A stretch of DNA of 64,000 nt from assembly GCF_000687715.1 (NCBI RefSeq), contig NZ_JHXD01000006.1, positions 62,001 through 126,000 of the forward strand. Direction: 5' to 3'. Each line of letters begins with the position of its first letter. The first letter of the stretch is position 1. This document shows positions 28,006 through 36,474 of this stretch, one piece after another. The notes under the pieces were generated by a model, which was not told where the DNA came from, made no database searches, and worked only from the letters and a program-made list of their open reading frames with translations. This DNA comes from Xylanibacter ruminicola Ga6B6 (GTDB lineage Bacteria > Bacteroidota > Bacteroidia > Bacteroidales > Bacteroidaceae). Both the position numbers and the translations under genes were made by a program.

Positions 28006-28088
28006 AAATTCTCTAGAGAATTTTGCCGTTACCTAGGCACTCAGTAGTGTTTAGTAAGGCACTTAGCTGAAAATTCTCTAGAGAATTT
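28006..28088. repeat. pair of perfect 18-bp palindromes
   Basis: AAATTCTCTAGAGAATTT occurs at 28006-28023 and at 28071-28088, 65 bp start to start. The flanks GCG and CGC extend the similarity in opposite orientation, so the pair is itself an inverted repeat. Confidence 0.95.
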
Positions 28089-28148
28089 CGCAGCATCCTT
28101 TAGGAAGAAATATTGCAAGTACATTAATAAGTATGTTTTCGCAAGGCA

Positions 28149-28229
28149 GAAAGTAGCTTTTCGCATACTGATAAGTAAGCATCGAGAGACCCAAAAGCTA
28201 CTTTTCGTACCCTAAAAAGCTACTTTTCG
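28149..28229. repeat. AAAAGCTACTTTTCG repeats
   Basis: Identical 15-mers at 28193-28207 and 28215-28229; an inverted relative, GAAAGTAGCTTTTCG, at 28149-28163. Confidence 0.9.
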
Positions 28230-28232
28230 GTC

Positions 28233-28342
28233 GATTTTATGTAGGCTTTATGTAGGCTTTTGTGGTACTTTATGTAGGCTTGAAAACGCCAGAAATCCTT
28301 TATGCATGCGGTTTTCGAGCGATTTTATGTAGGCATGTAGGC
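28233..28342. repeat. TTTATGTAGGC tandem-like repeats
   Basis: The core TTTATGTAGGC occurs at about 28236, 28248, 28269 and 28324; the first and last copies share the longer 15-mer CGATTTTATGTAGGC. Confidence 0.85.
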
Positions 28343-28410
28343 AATATGCCGAAAAATTTTTTGGGGAAATGGAATCATATGGAATACTGGTTGATTGAGA
28401 AATAAAACAA

Positions 28411-28441
28411 AAGAGGTGCAGACGTTGAATCTGCACCTCTT
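28411..28441 (-). terminator. dnaK terminator
   Basis: 12-bp stem AAGAGGTGCAGA/TCTGCACCTCTT, 7-nt loop, followed on the minus strand by TTTGTTTTATTT. Confidence 0.85.
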
Positions 28442-28467
28442 GGTTATGTTGTAAGTAAATCAATTAT

Positions 28468-30384
28468 TTACTTTACCTCCTCGAAGTCGGCATCCTGGAT
28501 GTCCTCAGCCTTTGGACCCTCCTGCTGAGCCTGCTGCTGACCGCCCTGGAACTGATCGCCACCAGGCTGACCTGCTGCACCGCTCTGCTGGTACATCTGC
28601 TGTGAAGCAGTCTGCCAAGCAGTGTTCAGAGCTGCGATAGCTGTGTCGATAGCAGCTACGTCGCCTGCCTTGTGAGCATCCTTGAGCTGCTGCAGAGCCT
28701 GCTCGATAGCTGGCTTGTGCTGTGCAGGGATCTTATCGCCAAGCTCCTTCAGCTGATTCTCGGTCTGGAAAATCATTGAGTCGGCCTGGTTCAGCTTGTC
28801 AATACGCTCGCGCTCCTTCTTATCGTTCTCGGCATTCTGCTCAGCCTCGGCCTTCATGCGGTTGATCTCGTCCTGTGACAGACCAGATGAAGCCTCGATG
28901 CGGATAGCCTGCTCCTTACCTGTAGCCTTATCCTTGGCAGATACCTTGAGGATACCGTTGGCATCGATATCGAAGGTTACCTCGATCTGAGGAATACCAC
29001 GACGTGCTGGAGCGATACCTGTAAGGTTGAACTGTCCGATGCTCTTGTTCTGAGCAGCCATTGGGCGCTCACCCTGCAGAACGTGGATAGTTACCTCAGT
29101 CTGGTTATCAGCTGCTGTAGAGAATGTCTCGCTCTTCTTGCAAGGGATAGTTGAGTTAGCCTCGATCAGCTTGGTCATTACACCACCCATGGTCTCGATA
29201 CCCAGTGTAAGAGGAGTAACGTCGAGCAGTACGATGTCGCCTACACCACCTTCCTTGTTCAGGATAGCACCCTGGATTGAAGCACCTACGGCTACAACCT
29301 CGTCAGGATTTACACCCTTTGAAGGCTCCTTACCGAAGTAGTTCTTAACCAGAGTCTGAACAGCTGGGATACGGCTTGAACCACCTACCAGGATAACCTC
29401 GTCGATATCAGCTGTGTTCAGCTTAGCATCGGCCATAGCCTTCTGACATGGAGCCAGACAAGCCTGGATGAGGTCGTGAGCCAGCTGCTCGAACTTAGCA
29501 CGGGTAAGAGTCTTAACCAAGTGCTTAGGTACACCGCCTACAGGCATGATGTATGGCAGGTTGATCTCGGTGCTTGTGCTTGAAGACAGCTCGATCTTAG
29601 CCTTCTCAGCAGCCTCCTTCAGGCGCTGCATAGCCATTGGGTCGCTCTTCAGGTCGGCACCCTCGTCGTTCTTGAACTCCTGTACCAGCCAGTCGATGAT
29701 AACCTGGTCGAAGTCGTCACCACCCAGGTGAGTATCACCATTGGTAGAAAGTACCTCGAATACGCCGCCACCGAACTCCAGAATAGAGATATCGAATGTA
29801 CCACCACCCAGGTCGAATACGGCAATCTTCATATCCTTGTTAGCCTTATCAACACCGTAAGCCAAAGCTGCGGCTGTAGGCTCGTTTACAATACGCTTTA
29901 CGTCGAGACCAGCAATCTGACCAGCCTCCTTAGTAGCCTGACGCTGAGAATCTGAGAAGTAAGCAGGTACGGTGATAACTGCCTCTGTAACCTCCTGTCC
30001 GAGATAATCCTCGGCAGTCTTCTTCATCTTCTGCAGAACCATAGCAGAGATTTCCTGTGGAGTGTACTTACGACCGTTGATGTCAACACGTGGGTAGCCA
30101 CCCTCGTTAACTACGGTATATGGTACACGACCGATTTCCTTCTCAGTCTGCTGCCAGTTCTCACCCATGAAACGCTTGATAGAGTAAACAGTGTTCTTAG
30201 GATTAGTGATGGCCTGACGCTTAGCAGGGTCACCGATCTTACGCTCACCGTTGTCAACAAAACCAACTACAGAAGGTGTTGTACGCTTACCCTCGCTGTT
30301 GGCAATTACTACTGGCTCGTTACCCTCGAATACGGCAACACAGCTGTTGGTAGTTCCTAAATCGATTCCAATAATCTTTCCCAT
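28468..30384 (-). CDS. dnaK: molecular chaperone DnaK
   Basis: The 638-residue Hsp70 has the N-terminal [13 protein letters not shown] phosphate loop, [25 protein letters not shown] and the beta-sandwich substrate domain, ending with a Gln/Gly-rich lid tail and the acidic end QDADFEEVK. It folds nascent and stressed proteins with DnaJ and GrpE; neither is next to it here. I see no good TAnnTTTG box before the start, so another promoter type or heat-shock control is possible. Confidence 0.98.
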   Translation of the reverse strand: MGKIIGIDLGTTNSCVAVFEGNEPVVIANSEGKRTTPSVVGFVDNGERKIGDPAKRQAITNPKNTVYSIKRFMGENWQQTEKEIGRVPYTVVNEGGYPRVDINGRKYTPQEISAMVLQKMKKTAEDYLGQEVTEAVITVPAYFSDSQRQATKEAGQIAGLDVKRIVNEPTAAALAYGVDKANKDMKIAVFDLGGGTFDISILEFGGGVFEVLSTNGDTHLGGDDFDQVIIDWLVQEFKNDEGADLKSDPMAMQRLKEAAEKAKIELSSSTSTEINLPYIMPVGGVPKHLVKTLTRAKFEQLAHDLIQACLAPCQKAMADAKLNTADIDEVILVGGSSRIPAVQTLVKNYFGKEPSKGVNPDEVVAVGASIQGAILNKEGGVGDIVLLDVTPLTLGIETMGGVMTKLIEANSTIPCKKSETFSTAADNQTEVTIHVLQGERPMAAQNKSIGQFNLTGIAPARRGIPQIEVTFDIDANGILKVSAKDKATGKEQAIRIEASSGLSQDEINRMKAEAEQNAENDKKERERIDKLNQADSMIFQTENQLKELGDKIPAQHKPAIEQALQQLKDAHKAGDVAAIDTAIAALNTAWQTASQQMYQQSGAAGQPGGDQFQGGQQQAQQEGPKAEDIQDADFEEVK

Positions 30385-30501
30385 AATTCTTATATTTTTT
30401 TAATTTATACTCAATTTGACACAATCGGGAGTGCAAAGCATGTGCCAAAATGTCCTTTTATGATAAAAATGTTTTTTATTACGTCATTTTGGCATAAAAT
30501 A

Positions 30502-30533
30502 TTTGGATATTCATCCGAAAAAGTCTATCTTTG
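30502..30533 (+). promoter_or_regulatory. promoter of the secreted BamE-like gene
   Basis: TTTG (30502-30505), 20-nt spacer, TATCTTTG (30526-30533), which places transcription start near 30538 and supports the ATG at 30565. Confidence 0.8.
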
Positions 30534-30564
30534 CACACAGAATTCTATAATAAAACAATCGGTC

Positions 30565-31974
30565 ATGATGAAAAAACTGTTTTTTACTGCCTGTATGTCG
30601 TTTGCCTTTCTGGCAACCTCGGCTCAGACCAACTCTTATATCGTGAAGACTAAGGGTGCCACTAGGAGTGCTCAGAATCACATGGCAGACGTGATTGCCG
30701 AAGTGAAGGAGGAGGATGAGGAGAGCTCGAAGGACTTCATCAGCCAGAACTTCCGCTATCAGAGTTTGTGCGATTGGGAAGAGGGCATGAAGTTTATGGT
30801 GATGCCCGAGAAGCTTGATCTGGTGGTGAAAACTTTTACTGATGCTGCCACAGGTAAGAATGTAAGCAACCTGAAGCTGAAGTACAAAATCATGATTTAC
30901 AAAGGCCATTCAGAGGGTAAGGATGGTAGAGCACAGATTGATTTCTTGTGTCAGGATGATGGCAAAAACTATTATTATGTGATAGATCACCTTACGTTCG
31001 ACGACTATTGTTTCCAGAGAACGGGCGTGCCCACATTGGCTTATCTGGGCGATGTGGATATTGCTAGGGAGAAGCTGCAGGATAAGGTGCTTTATACCAA
31101 GAGTAAACTTTACCGGGTTGACACAGAGTATGATGGCGAAGGCTATCAGGAGGTGATAGTGGATAATGATTTGGTGGTAAAAGTGGTAGCCGTTGGCGTT
31201 GGCTCGCGTAACTATCCTGTAAAAATAGTTGTAGAGGATAATAATGGCAACCAGTTCTACCAGAACGTAACGATGTCGAGGACAAACTGTGCCACTCGTG
31301 ACGATGAGTTTGAGGGCGATGAGGCTCGATTCTTGTTTAATAACTCGTTCGAGTTGCAGGACGACATCATGTCAATCAGCAGTCGTAACTACAAGATTTT
31401 TGTGGGCAAAGTTGTTCATACCAAGATACCTGTAAAAATGCTGAACGAGGTTACCAACAAGCAGCAGGCTATCCCACGTTTGGCTGAGTATAGGATTGAG
31501 TCGATTACACCTCATAAGGGCGATGATATGGCTACTGTTAAGCTTAAGAATACGACGCTTGGTACCTTCTTCTTTGCAGATTGCTACCTTGATCAGTATA
31601 AGAGTGAGGCCCATCCCGAACAGTTCTTTGGATTGATATTTGCCCCTGGAGCCGGCAAGAAGGTGGTTACCAGCGAGGCCAGTCGTGCTATGATTCGTGC
31701 CGGACACGTTGGTATTGGTATGAGCGAGGACGAGGTACAGATGGCTGCTGGTGAACCTGATAAGGTTGAGAACGGCCAAGGCGGTCAGTACTTCTGGATA
31801 TTTAAACGCTCGAACGATAAGCTGTTGTATGTAGAGTTTGATGGTTCGGGTATAGTGAAGAAAACCAGTGTTAAGGATATGGAAGAGCGCACTGGTAAGA
31901 AGAAAAAATCTAAGAAGCCTGAACCTGTTAAGGGTTGGATGGGTGGATCAAAAGCCGATCCGTTAGCAGATTAA
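30565..31974 (+). CDS. secreted protein with C-terminal SmpA/BamE-like motif
   Basis: The frame extends to 30442 but the promoter at 30526-30533 and the signal peptide MMKKLFFTACMSFAFLATSAQ fix the start at 30565 (469 residues). The first half (about 25-200) is mixed alpha/beta and not recognised. Near the C-terminus IGMSEDEVQMAAGEPDKVE matches the pattern of SmpA/OmlA (BamE) domains, in which GMs-x-x-E-V..GxPd opens a small alpha-beta fold. The last 30 residues are Lys-rich. No lipobox. Function unknown; an envelope location is likely. Confidence 0.75.
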   Translation: MMKKLFFTACMSFAFLATSAQTNSYIVKTKGATRSAQNHMADVIAEVKEEDEESSKDFISQNFRYQSLCDWEEGMKFMVMPEKLDLVVKTFTDAATGKNVSNLKLKYKIMIYKGHSEGKDGRAQIDFLCQDDGKNYYYVIDHLTFDDYCFQRTGVPTLAYLGDVDIAREKLQDKVLYTKSKLYRVDTEYDGEGYQEVIVDNDLVVKVVAVGVGSRNYPVKIVVEDNNGNQFYQNVTMSRTNCATRDDEFEGDEARFLFNNSFELQDDIMSISSRNYKIFVGKVVHTKIPVKMLNEVTNKQQAIPRLAEYRIESITPHKGDDMATVKLKNTTLGTFFFADCYLDQYKSEAHPEQFFGLIFAPGAGKKVVTSEASRAMIRAGHVGIGMSEDEVQMAAGEPDKVENGQGGQYFWIFKRSNDKLLYVEFDGSGIVKKTSVKDMEERTGKKKKSKKPEPVKGWMGGSKADPLAD

Positions 31975-31983
31975 AATACAAAC

Positions 31984-32013
31984 AGAAATCCCAGCCAAAC
32001 GGCTGGGATTTCT
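31984..32013. terminator. bidirectional terminator between the BamE-like gene and recA
   Basis: 13-bp stem AGAAATCCCAGCC/GGCTGGGATTTCT with an AAAC loop. Confidence 0.85.
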
Positions 32014-32022
32014 TGTTTCATG

Positions 32023-33045
32023 TTATTTCTTATCAGCGATTGCTTCCATAATCTTTGCTTCGAGTTCCTCGCAGAGTTCTGGGTTATCCTTGAGCAGTGC
32101 TTTTACTGCATCGCGGCCTTGAGCTAACTTCGAGTCGCCGTAGCTGAACCATGAGCCACTCTTCTTGATAATCTCGTATTCAACACCCAGATCCACAATC
32201 TCGCCAATCTTTGAGATTCCCTCGCCAAAGGTAATCTCGAATTCGGCCTTGCGGAATGGGGGAGCCACCTTGTTCTTAATCACCTTTACACGTACTTGGT
32301 TACCGATGATGTTGTCGCCATCCTTAATAGCTGTAACTTTGCGGATATCCAGACGTACTGAAGCGTAGAACTTCAGGGCGTTACCACCAGTGGTGGTCTC
32401 GGGATTACCGAACATCACACCAATCTTTTCGCGCAACTGGTTGATGAAGATACAGGTAGTATTGGTCTTCGAGATGGTTGAGGTGAGCTTGCGGAGTGCC
32501 TGGCTCATCAAGCGGGCCTGCAAACCTACTGCTGAATCACCCATGTCGCCCTCAATTTCCTTCTTTGGTGTCAGAGCTGCTACAGAGTCGATAACGATAA
32601 TATCGATGGCGCTCGAACGAATCAGCTGATCGGCAATCTCCAATGCCTGCTCACCATTATCGGGCTGTGAGATGTAGAGGTTTTCTACATCAACACCCAG
32701 GTGGGCAGCATAGAAACGGTCGAATGCATGCTCGGCATCGATGAAAGCGGCAATACCACCATTCTTCTGGCACTCTGCAATAGCGTGGATGGCCAGTGTG
32801 GTTTTACCTGACGACTCAGGACCATAGATCTCGATGATACGACCCTTGGGGTAGCCGCCTACACCCAGTGCTGCATTTAAACCAATCGAACCAGTTGGAA
32901 TAACTTCTACGTTATCAATCTGTTCGTCTCCCATGCGCATAATCGAGCCTTTACCATAGTCCTTCTCAATCTTAGACATGGCAGCCTGAAGCGCTTTCAT
33001 TTTCTCTTGCTGAGGCGACAAGGCCTCTTCCTTTTCTTTTGCCAT
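32023..33045 (-). CDS. recA: recombinase RecA
   Basis: The 340-residue recombinase has Walker A GPESSGKT (75-82), Walker [14 protein letters not shown], the L1/L2 loop region with [33 protein letters not shown], and the C-terminal domain. It drives homologous recombination and the SOS response. It is 41 bp downstream of the carboxynorspermidine dehydrogenase-like gene and probably cotranscribed. I see no LexA box near it. Confidence 0.98.
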   Translation of the reverse strand: MAKEKEEALSPQQEKMKALQAAMSKIEKDYGKGSIMRMGDEQIDNVEVIPTGSIGLNAALGVGGYPKGRIIEIYGPESSGKTTLAIHAIAECQKNGGIAAFIDAEHAFDRFYAAHLGVDVENLYISQPDNGEQALEIADQLIRSSAIDIIVIDSVAALTPKKEIEGDMGDSAVGLQARLMSQALRKLTSTISKTNTTCIFINQLREKIGVMFGNPETTTGGNALKFYASVRLDIRKVTAIKDGDNIIGNQVRVKVIKNKVAPPFRKAEFEITFGEGISKIGEIVDLGVEYEIIKKSGSWFSYGDSKLAQGRDAVKALLKDNPELCEELEAKIMEAIADKK

Positions 33046-33086
33046 AGTTAGTTTTACTACGTTACGATTAATGATTTATGTTTTAT

Positions 33087-34325
33087 TTAGAGCTCAAGAT
33101 CTCCGTCGTGAATCTCGTGCCAAGGCAGACCCTGCTTGTTGAGCTGCTCCATGAATGGATCGGGATCGAACTCCTCGACGTTGTGAACGCCTGGGGTGTT
33201 CCAAAGTCCCTTGCAGAACATCATGGCACCAATCATTGCAGGTACACCTGTGGTGTAGCTAACACCCTGCATGCCGGTCTCCTCGTAGGCGGCACGGTGG
33301 CTGCAGTTGTTATATACATAATAGGTGTGCTCCTTGCCATCGTTGCCAATACCGCGGATGCGACAGCCGATAGAGGTCTGACCCTCGTAGTTCTCGCCCA
33401 GATCCTGTGGGTTAGGCAGCACGGCCTTCAGGAACTGCAGAGGTACAATCTTTACCTTGGCAGTACCAGTACCATCGGCCAATGGTGCCTCGTACTCTAC
33501 CTCGTCGATACGGCTCATGCCGATGTTCTGAATCACTTCGAGGTGTTTCAGATACTGCTGACCAAAGGTCATCCAGAAACGGGCACGCTTGATGGTGGGG
33601 TAGTTGATAACCAGACTCTCGATTTCCTCGTGGTGCAGCAGATAGCTGTCGCGAGGACCGATCTCTGGATAGGTAAGATCCTTGTGAATCTCCAGAGGCT
33701 CTGTCTCAACCCACTTGCCATCTTCCCAGTACAGTCCCTTCTGGGTAATCTCGCGGATGTTGATCTCTGGGTTGAAGTTGGTGGCGAAAGCCTTGTGGTG
33801 GTCGCCAGCGTTACAGTCAACAATATCCAGATACTGAATCTCCTTGAAATGGTGCTTTGCAGCGTAAGCGGTGTAGATAGAGGTTACACCTGGGTCGAAA
33901 CCGCAACCCAGAATAGCTGTCAGTCCAGCCTTCTCGAAGCGCTCGCGATAAGCCCACTGCCATGAGTACTCAAAGTGAGCCTCGTCCTTTGGCTCGTAGT
34001 TGGCGGTGTCGAGATAGTTGCAACCGCAAGCCAGGCAGGCATCCATAATTGTGAGGTCCTGATAGGGCAGGGCCAGGTTGATAACCAGCTCGGGCTTGAA
34101 GTCGTTGAACAGCACCTTGAGCTGCTCTACATCATCAGCATCAACCTGAGCGGTCTTAATATCCATTTTATATCCAGCCTTGTGGATATCCTCCACAATC
34201 TTATCGCACTTAGCCTTACGGCGACTAGCAATCATAAACTCTGTAAACACGTCAGCGTTCTGAGCAATCTTAAATGCTGCAACGGTAGCCACGCCACCTG
34301 CGCCAATCATTAATACTTTTGCCAT
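33087..34325 (-). CDS. saccharopine dehydrogenase family protein, probable carboxynorspermidine dehydrogenase
   Basis: The 412-residue protein begins with the Rossmann motif KVLMIGAGGVATVAAFKIAQN and has the LYS1/CANSDH layout, with NLALPYQDLTIMDACLACGCNYLDTANYE and AILGCGFDPGVTSIYTAYA. In Bacteroidales this family member makes carboxyspermidine for spermidine synthesis from aspartate semialdehyde and putrescine; saccharopine dehydrogenase proper is the alternative. The decarboxylase nspC is not in this window. Between an unknown gene (upstream) and recA. Confidence 0.85.
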   Translation of the reverse strand: MAKVLMIGAGGVATVAAFKIAQNADVFTEFMIASRRKAKCDKIVEDIHKAGYKMDIKTAQVDADDVEQLKVLFNDFKPELVINLALPYQDLTIMDACLACGCNYLDTANYEPKDEAHFEYSWQWAYRERFEKAGLTAILGCGFDPGVTSIYTAYAAKHHFKEIQYLDIVDCNAGDHHKAFATNFNPEINIREITQKGLYWEDGKWVETEPLEIHKDLTYPEIGPRDSYLLHHEEIESLVINYPTIKRARFWMTFGQQYLKHLEVIQNIGMSRIDEVEYEAPLADGTGTAKVKIVPLQFLKAVLPNPQDLGENYEGQTSIGCRIRGIGNDGKEHTYYVYNNCSHRAAYEETGMQGVSYTTGVPAMIGAMMFCKGLWNTPGVHNVEEFDPDPFMEQLNKQGLPWHEIHDGDLEL

Positions 34326-34368
34326 AGTCTAAAATATTTAATGTTTAATTCTTCAATCCTTTAATTCT

Positions 34369-34974
34369 TTAATCTTTTATCTCATTGGCCTTGATACCGA
34401 GTGCTGCCATCAGCGAGTAGCCTAAGATTTCCTGACGGAAATTGCCGCCAGTTTGTGGTTGCATGCTGAACACGGTGATGCGTTTGTCATCATCGTCGGC
34501 ATGGCGCAACGTCTCGCGTACCTTATTATATATAGAAGCATCTTCGGCGTTAGGTATCACCATCAGGCGTTTAATGTTCTTCTGGGCACAAACCAGTTCG
34601 AGTACCTCGCAAAAGAAATCGCCTGTTTTGGCGAACCCTTCGGCCTGATAGGCATTGATGGTAAACTCGCCCAGATGGTCCTTGAATGCCTTTTCGCTCA
34701 AGTCGTTAGCATAGTTGCCTGGTACGAAGTTGTTCATCTGCTGTTGATCCTTCTGGTGAATCAGGATTACCTGTATCTCGTTCTCACCTTCTCTCACGCC
34801 GCCATCGAGTGCAACGCAGTCAAGCCACTTGGCGATATCAGCCTGTGGAATACGTCTTCCAATCATGCGCTCGAAGTTCACAATGAGATTAAATGCCACA
34901 GTATCAACGTAGTCCGCATCTACCAGTACCACGTTGTCACTCCACTTTACTTCATTATTCAGTTCGTTGTTCAT
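34369..34974 (-). CDS. conserved protein of unknown function
   Basis: The 201-residue cytoplasmic protein starts at MNNELNNEVKW; the longer frame from 35013 adds 13 residues that overlap the promoter and are rejected. The first 90 residues contain VVLVDADYVDTVAFNLIVNFERMIGRRIP, and the second half IKRLMVIPNAEDASIYNKVRETLR; together these resemble a Rossmann-like nucleotide-binding or NYN-like fold, but I do not recognise a family. It is first in a probable operon with the CANSDH-like gene and recA and has its own promoter. Confidence 0.75.
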   Translation of the reverse strand: MNNELNNEVKWSDNVVLVDADYVDTVAFNLIVNFERMIGRRIPQADIAKWLDCVALDGGVREGENEIQVILIHQKDQQQMNNFVPGNYANDLSEKAFKDHLGEFTINAYQAEGFAKTGDFFCEVLELVCAQKNIKRLMVIPNAEDASIYNKVRETLRHADDDDKRITVFSMQPQTGGNFRQEILGYSLMAALGIKANEIKD

Positions 34975-34982
34975 ATGGAGTG

Positions 34983-35014
34983 CAAATATACAAACTTTTT
35001 CGCTAAGCAACAAA
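34983..35014 (-). promoter_or_regulatory. promoter of the unknown gene-CANSDH-recA unit
   Basis: Minus-strand TTTG (35014-35011), 20-nt spacer, TATATTTG (34990-34983). The predicted transcription start is within about 10 nt of the ATG at 34974. Confidence 0.7.
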
Positions 35015-35028
35015 CTTTTCTCGTTTTA

Positions 35029-35060
35029 TTTGGTTTTCTTCTCACTTATTCGTACCTTTG
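35029..35060 (+). promoter_or_regulatory. promoter of nhaD
   Basis: TTTG (35029-35032), 20-nt spacer, TACCTTTG (35053-35060); leader of about 40 nt. Confidence 0.8.
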
Positions 35061-35103
35061 CAGCCAAATTCAAAACAATAATTAAAAAGTATTCTAAACA
35101 AAA

Positions 35104-36435
35104 ATGTCAACATTAACAATTTTGATTGTCGTTGTGTTCTGTATAGGCTATCTTTGTATAGCTCTTGAGAGCCTGACAAAAGTAAATAAAGCGGCTATTG
35201 CGCTGCTGATGTGTGTGCTGTGCTGGACACTGCTTATGCTCGATCCTACATCGTATTATCCCAGCTTACTGGGCAGTGATGTGATGCACCACATATCCGA
35301 GGTTATCGAACATCATTTGGGCGATGCCGCAGGTACCTTGTTCTTCCTGATGGGTGCCATGACCATCGTTGAGATAGTAGACTCAAACGGTGGTTTTAAC
35401 TTTGTTCGTGACACATTGAAGACACGCTCTAAGCGTAAGCTGATGTGGCGAATGGCCTTTATGACCTTCTTCCTCTCGGCTATTCTGGATAACCTGACAA
35501 CATCTATCGTGATGATTATGGTGCTGCGTAAGCTGGTTCAGAGTCGTAACGACCGATTGATCTATGCTGCTCTGGTAGTTATCTCGGCTAACTCGGGAGG
35601 CGCATTCTCGCCTATTGGCGATGTAACCACCATCATGCTTTGGATCAAGGGCGTTATTACTACTCAGGGTGTGCTGACCGAAATATTTATCCCTTCGCTG
35701 ATTTCTATGCTGATACCTGCCTTTATCCTGCAGTATCAGTTGGTAGGCAAGTTTGATAAGGAGCAGAATCTGCCAAAGGCCGATGTCAGCACCTTTACTA
35801 AGTCGCAGCGCGACATCATCTTCTGGCTGGGTGTTGGCGGTCTGTGCTTCGTACCCATCTTCAAGACGATTACTCATCTGCCTCCATTCATGGGTATCCT
35901 GCTTGTTCTGGGTCTGCTTTGGACAGTTACAGAAATCTTCCACTACAGTGCCTCTGATGATGACACCATGGCCAAGCGTGTAAGCGATCTGCTGTCGCGT
36001 ATCGACCTGTCAACCATTATGTTTTTCCTGGGTATCCTGATGGCAGTATCCGTACTGCAGGAGGTAGGCGTACTCACCATGCTGGGTGGCGTACTTGATA
36101 CCACTTTCGAGGGTAATCACTTCCTGGTAACAGGTATTATCGGTGTGCTCTCTTCGATTGTTGATAATGTGCCTCTGGTAGCTGGATGTATGGGTATGTA
36201 TCCTGTTGCTGCTACTGGCGATATGGCTATCGATGGTATCTTCTGGCAGTTGCTGGCCTACTGTGCTGGTGTGGGTGGTTCAATGCTTATCATCGGATCG
36301 GCTGCAGGCGTGGTTGTGATGGGTCTTGAGAAGATTACCTTTGGCTGGTATATGAAGAAGATTACCTGGGTAGCTTTTGTAGGCTATCTGGCAGGTATTC
36401 TTACTTACTGGGTTGAAAGAGCATTGTTATTCTAA
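35104..36435 (+). CDS. nhaD: Na+/H+ antiporter NhaD
   Basis: The 443-residue protein has 12-13 membrane helices and the NhaD/ion-transporter-superfamily motifs: FFLMGAMTIVEIVDSNGGFNFV, FFLSAILDNLTTSIVMIMVL, ANSGGAFSPIGDVTTIMLW and the second repeat SIVDNVPLVAG. It extrudes Na+ in exchange for protons. It is a single-gene unit ending at a bidirectional terminator. Confidence 0.94.
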   Translation: MSTLTILIVVVFCIGYLCIALESLTKVNKAAIALLMCVLCWTLLMLDPTSYYPSLLGSDVMHHISEVIEHHLGDAAGTLFFLMGAMTIVEIVDSNGGFNFVRDTLKTRSKRKLMWRMAFMTFFLSAILDNLTTSIVMIMVLRKLVQSRNDRLIYAALVVISANSGGAFSPIGDVTTIMLWIKGVITTQGVLTEIFIPSLISMLIPAFILQYQLVGKFDKEQNLPKADVSTFTKSQRDIIFWLGVGGLCFVPIFKTITHLPPFMGILLVLGLLWTVTEIFHYSASDDDTMAKRVSDLLSRIDLSTIMFFLGILMAVSVLQEVGVLTMLGGVLDTTFEGNHFLVTGIIGVLSSIVDNVPLVAGCMGMYPVAATGDMAIDGIFWQLLAYCAGVGGSMLIIGSAAGVVVMGLEKITFGWYMKKITWVAFVGYLAGILTYWVERALLF

Positions 36436-36440
36436 ATAAT

Positions 36441-36466
36441 AAGCCCTCGCTCAATGGCGAGGGCTT
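36441..36466. terminator. bidirectional terminator between nhaD and the kinase array
   Basis: AAGCCCTCGC/GCGAGGGCTT stem with a 6-nt loop, followed by TATTGTTTTTATTT on the plus strand and AATAATTT on the minus strand. Confidence 0.85.
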
Positions 36467-36474
36467 TATTGTTT

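Larger units (their letters stand above)
27915..28342. repeat. 16-bp perfect inverted repeat flanking the intergenic core
   Basis: GCCTACATGCCTACAT at 27915-27930 has its exact reverse complement at 28327-28342, bounding a 396-bp core. Each arm itself is a tandem of GCCTACAT. Confidence 0.9.
27663..28410. other. gene-free, repeat-rich intergenic region
   Basis: This roughly 750-bp stretch between the LruC gene and dnaK holds no credible ORF. It contains two perfect 18-bp palindromes, a 16-bp inverted repeat, two copies of a 15-bp AAAAGCTACTTTTCG motif with one inverted relative, and four TTTATGTAGGC units. These are annotated separately below. The region is upstream of the LruC gene and downstream of dnaK. 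No promoter for a plus-strand gene is seen. Confidence 0.7.

Noticed and set aside
27900-28350. Repeat cluster as a CRISPR array or a plasmid origin
   Set aside because: Repeats differ in length and orientation with no constant spacers, and there is no replication gene nearby. The iteron idea is kept only as a speculative role.
30442-30564. N-terminal extension of the BamE-like protein
   Set aside because: It runs through the promoter, and a typical signal peptide begins at 30565.
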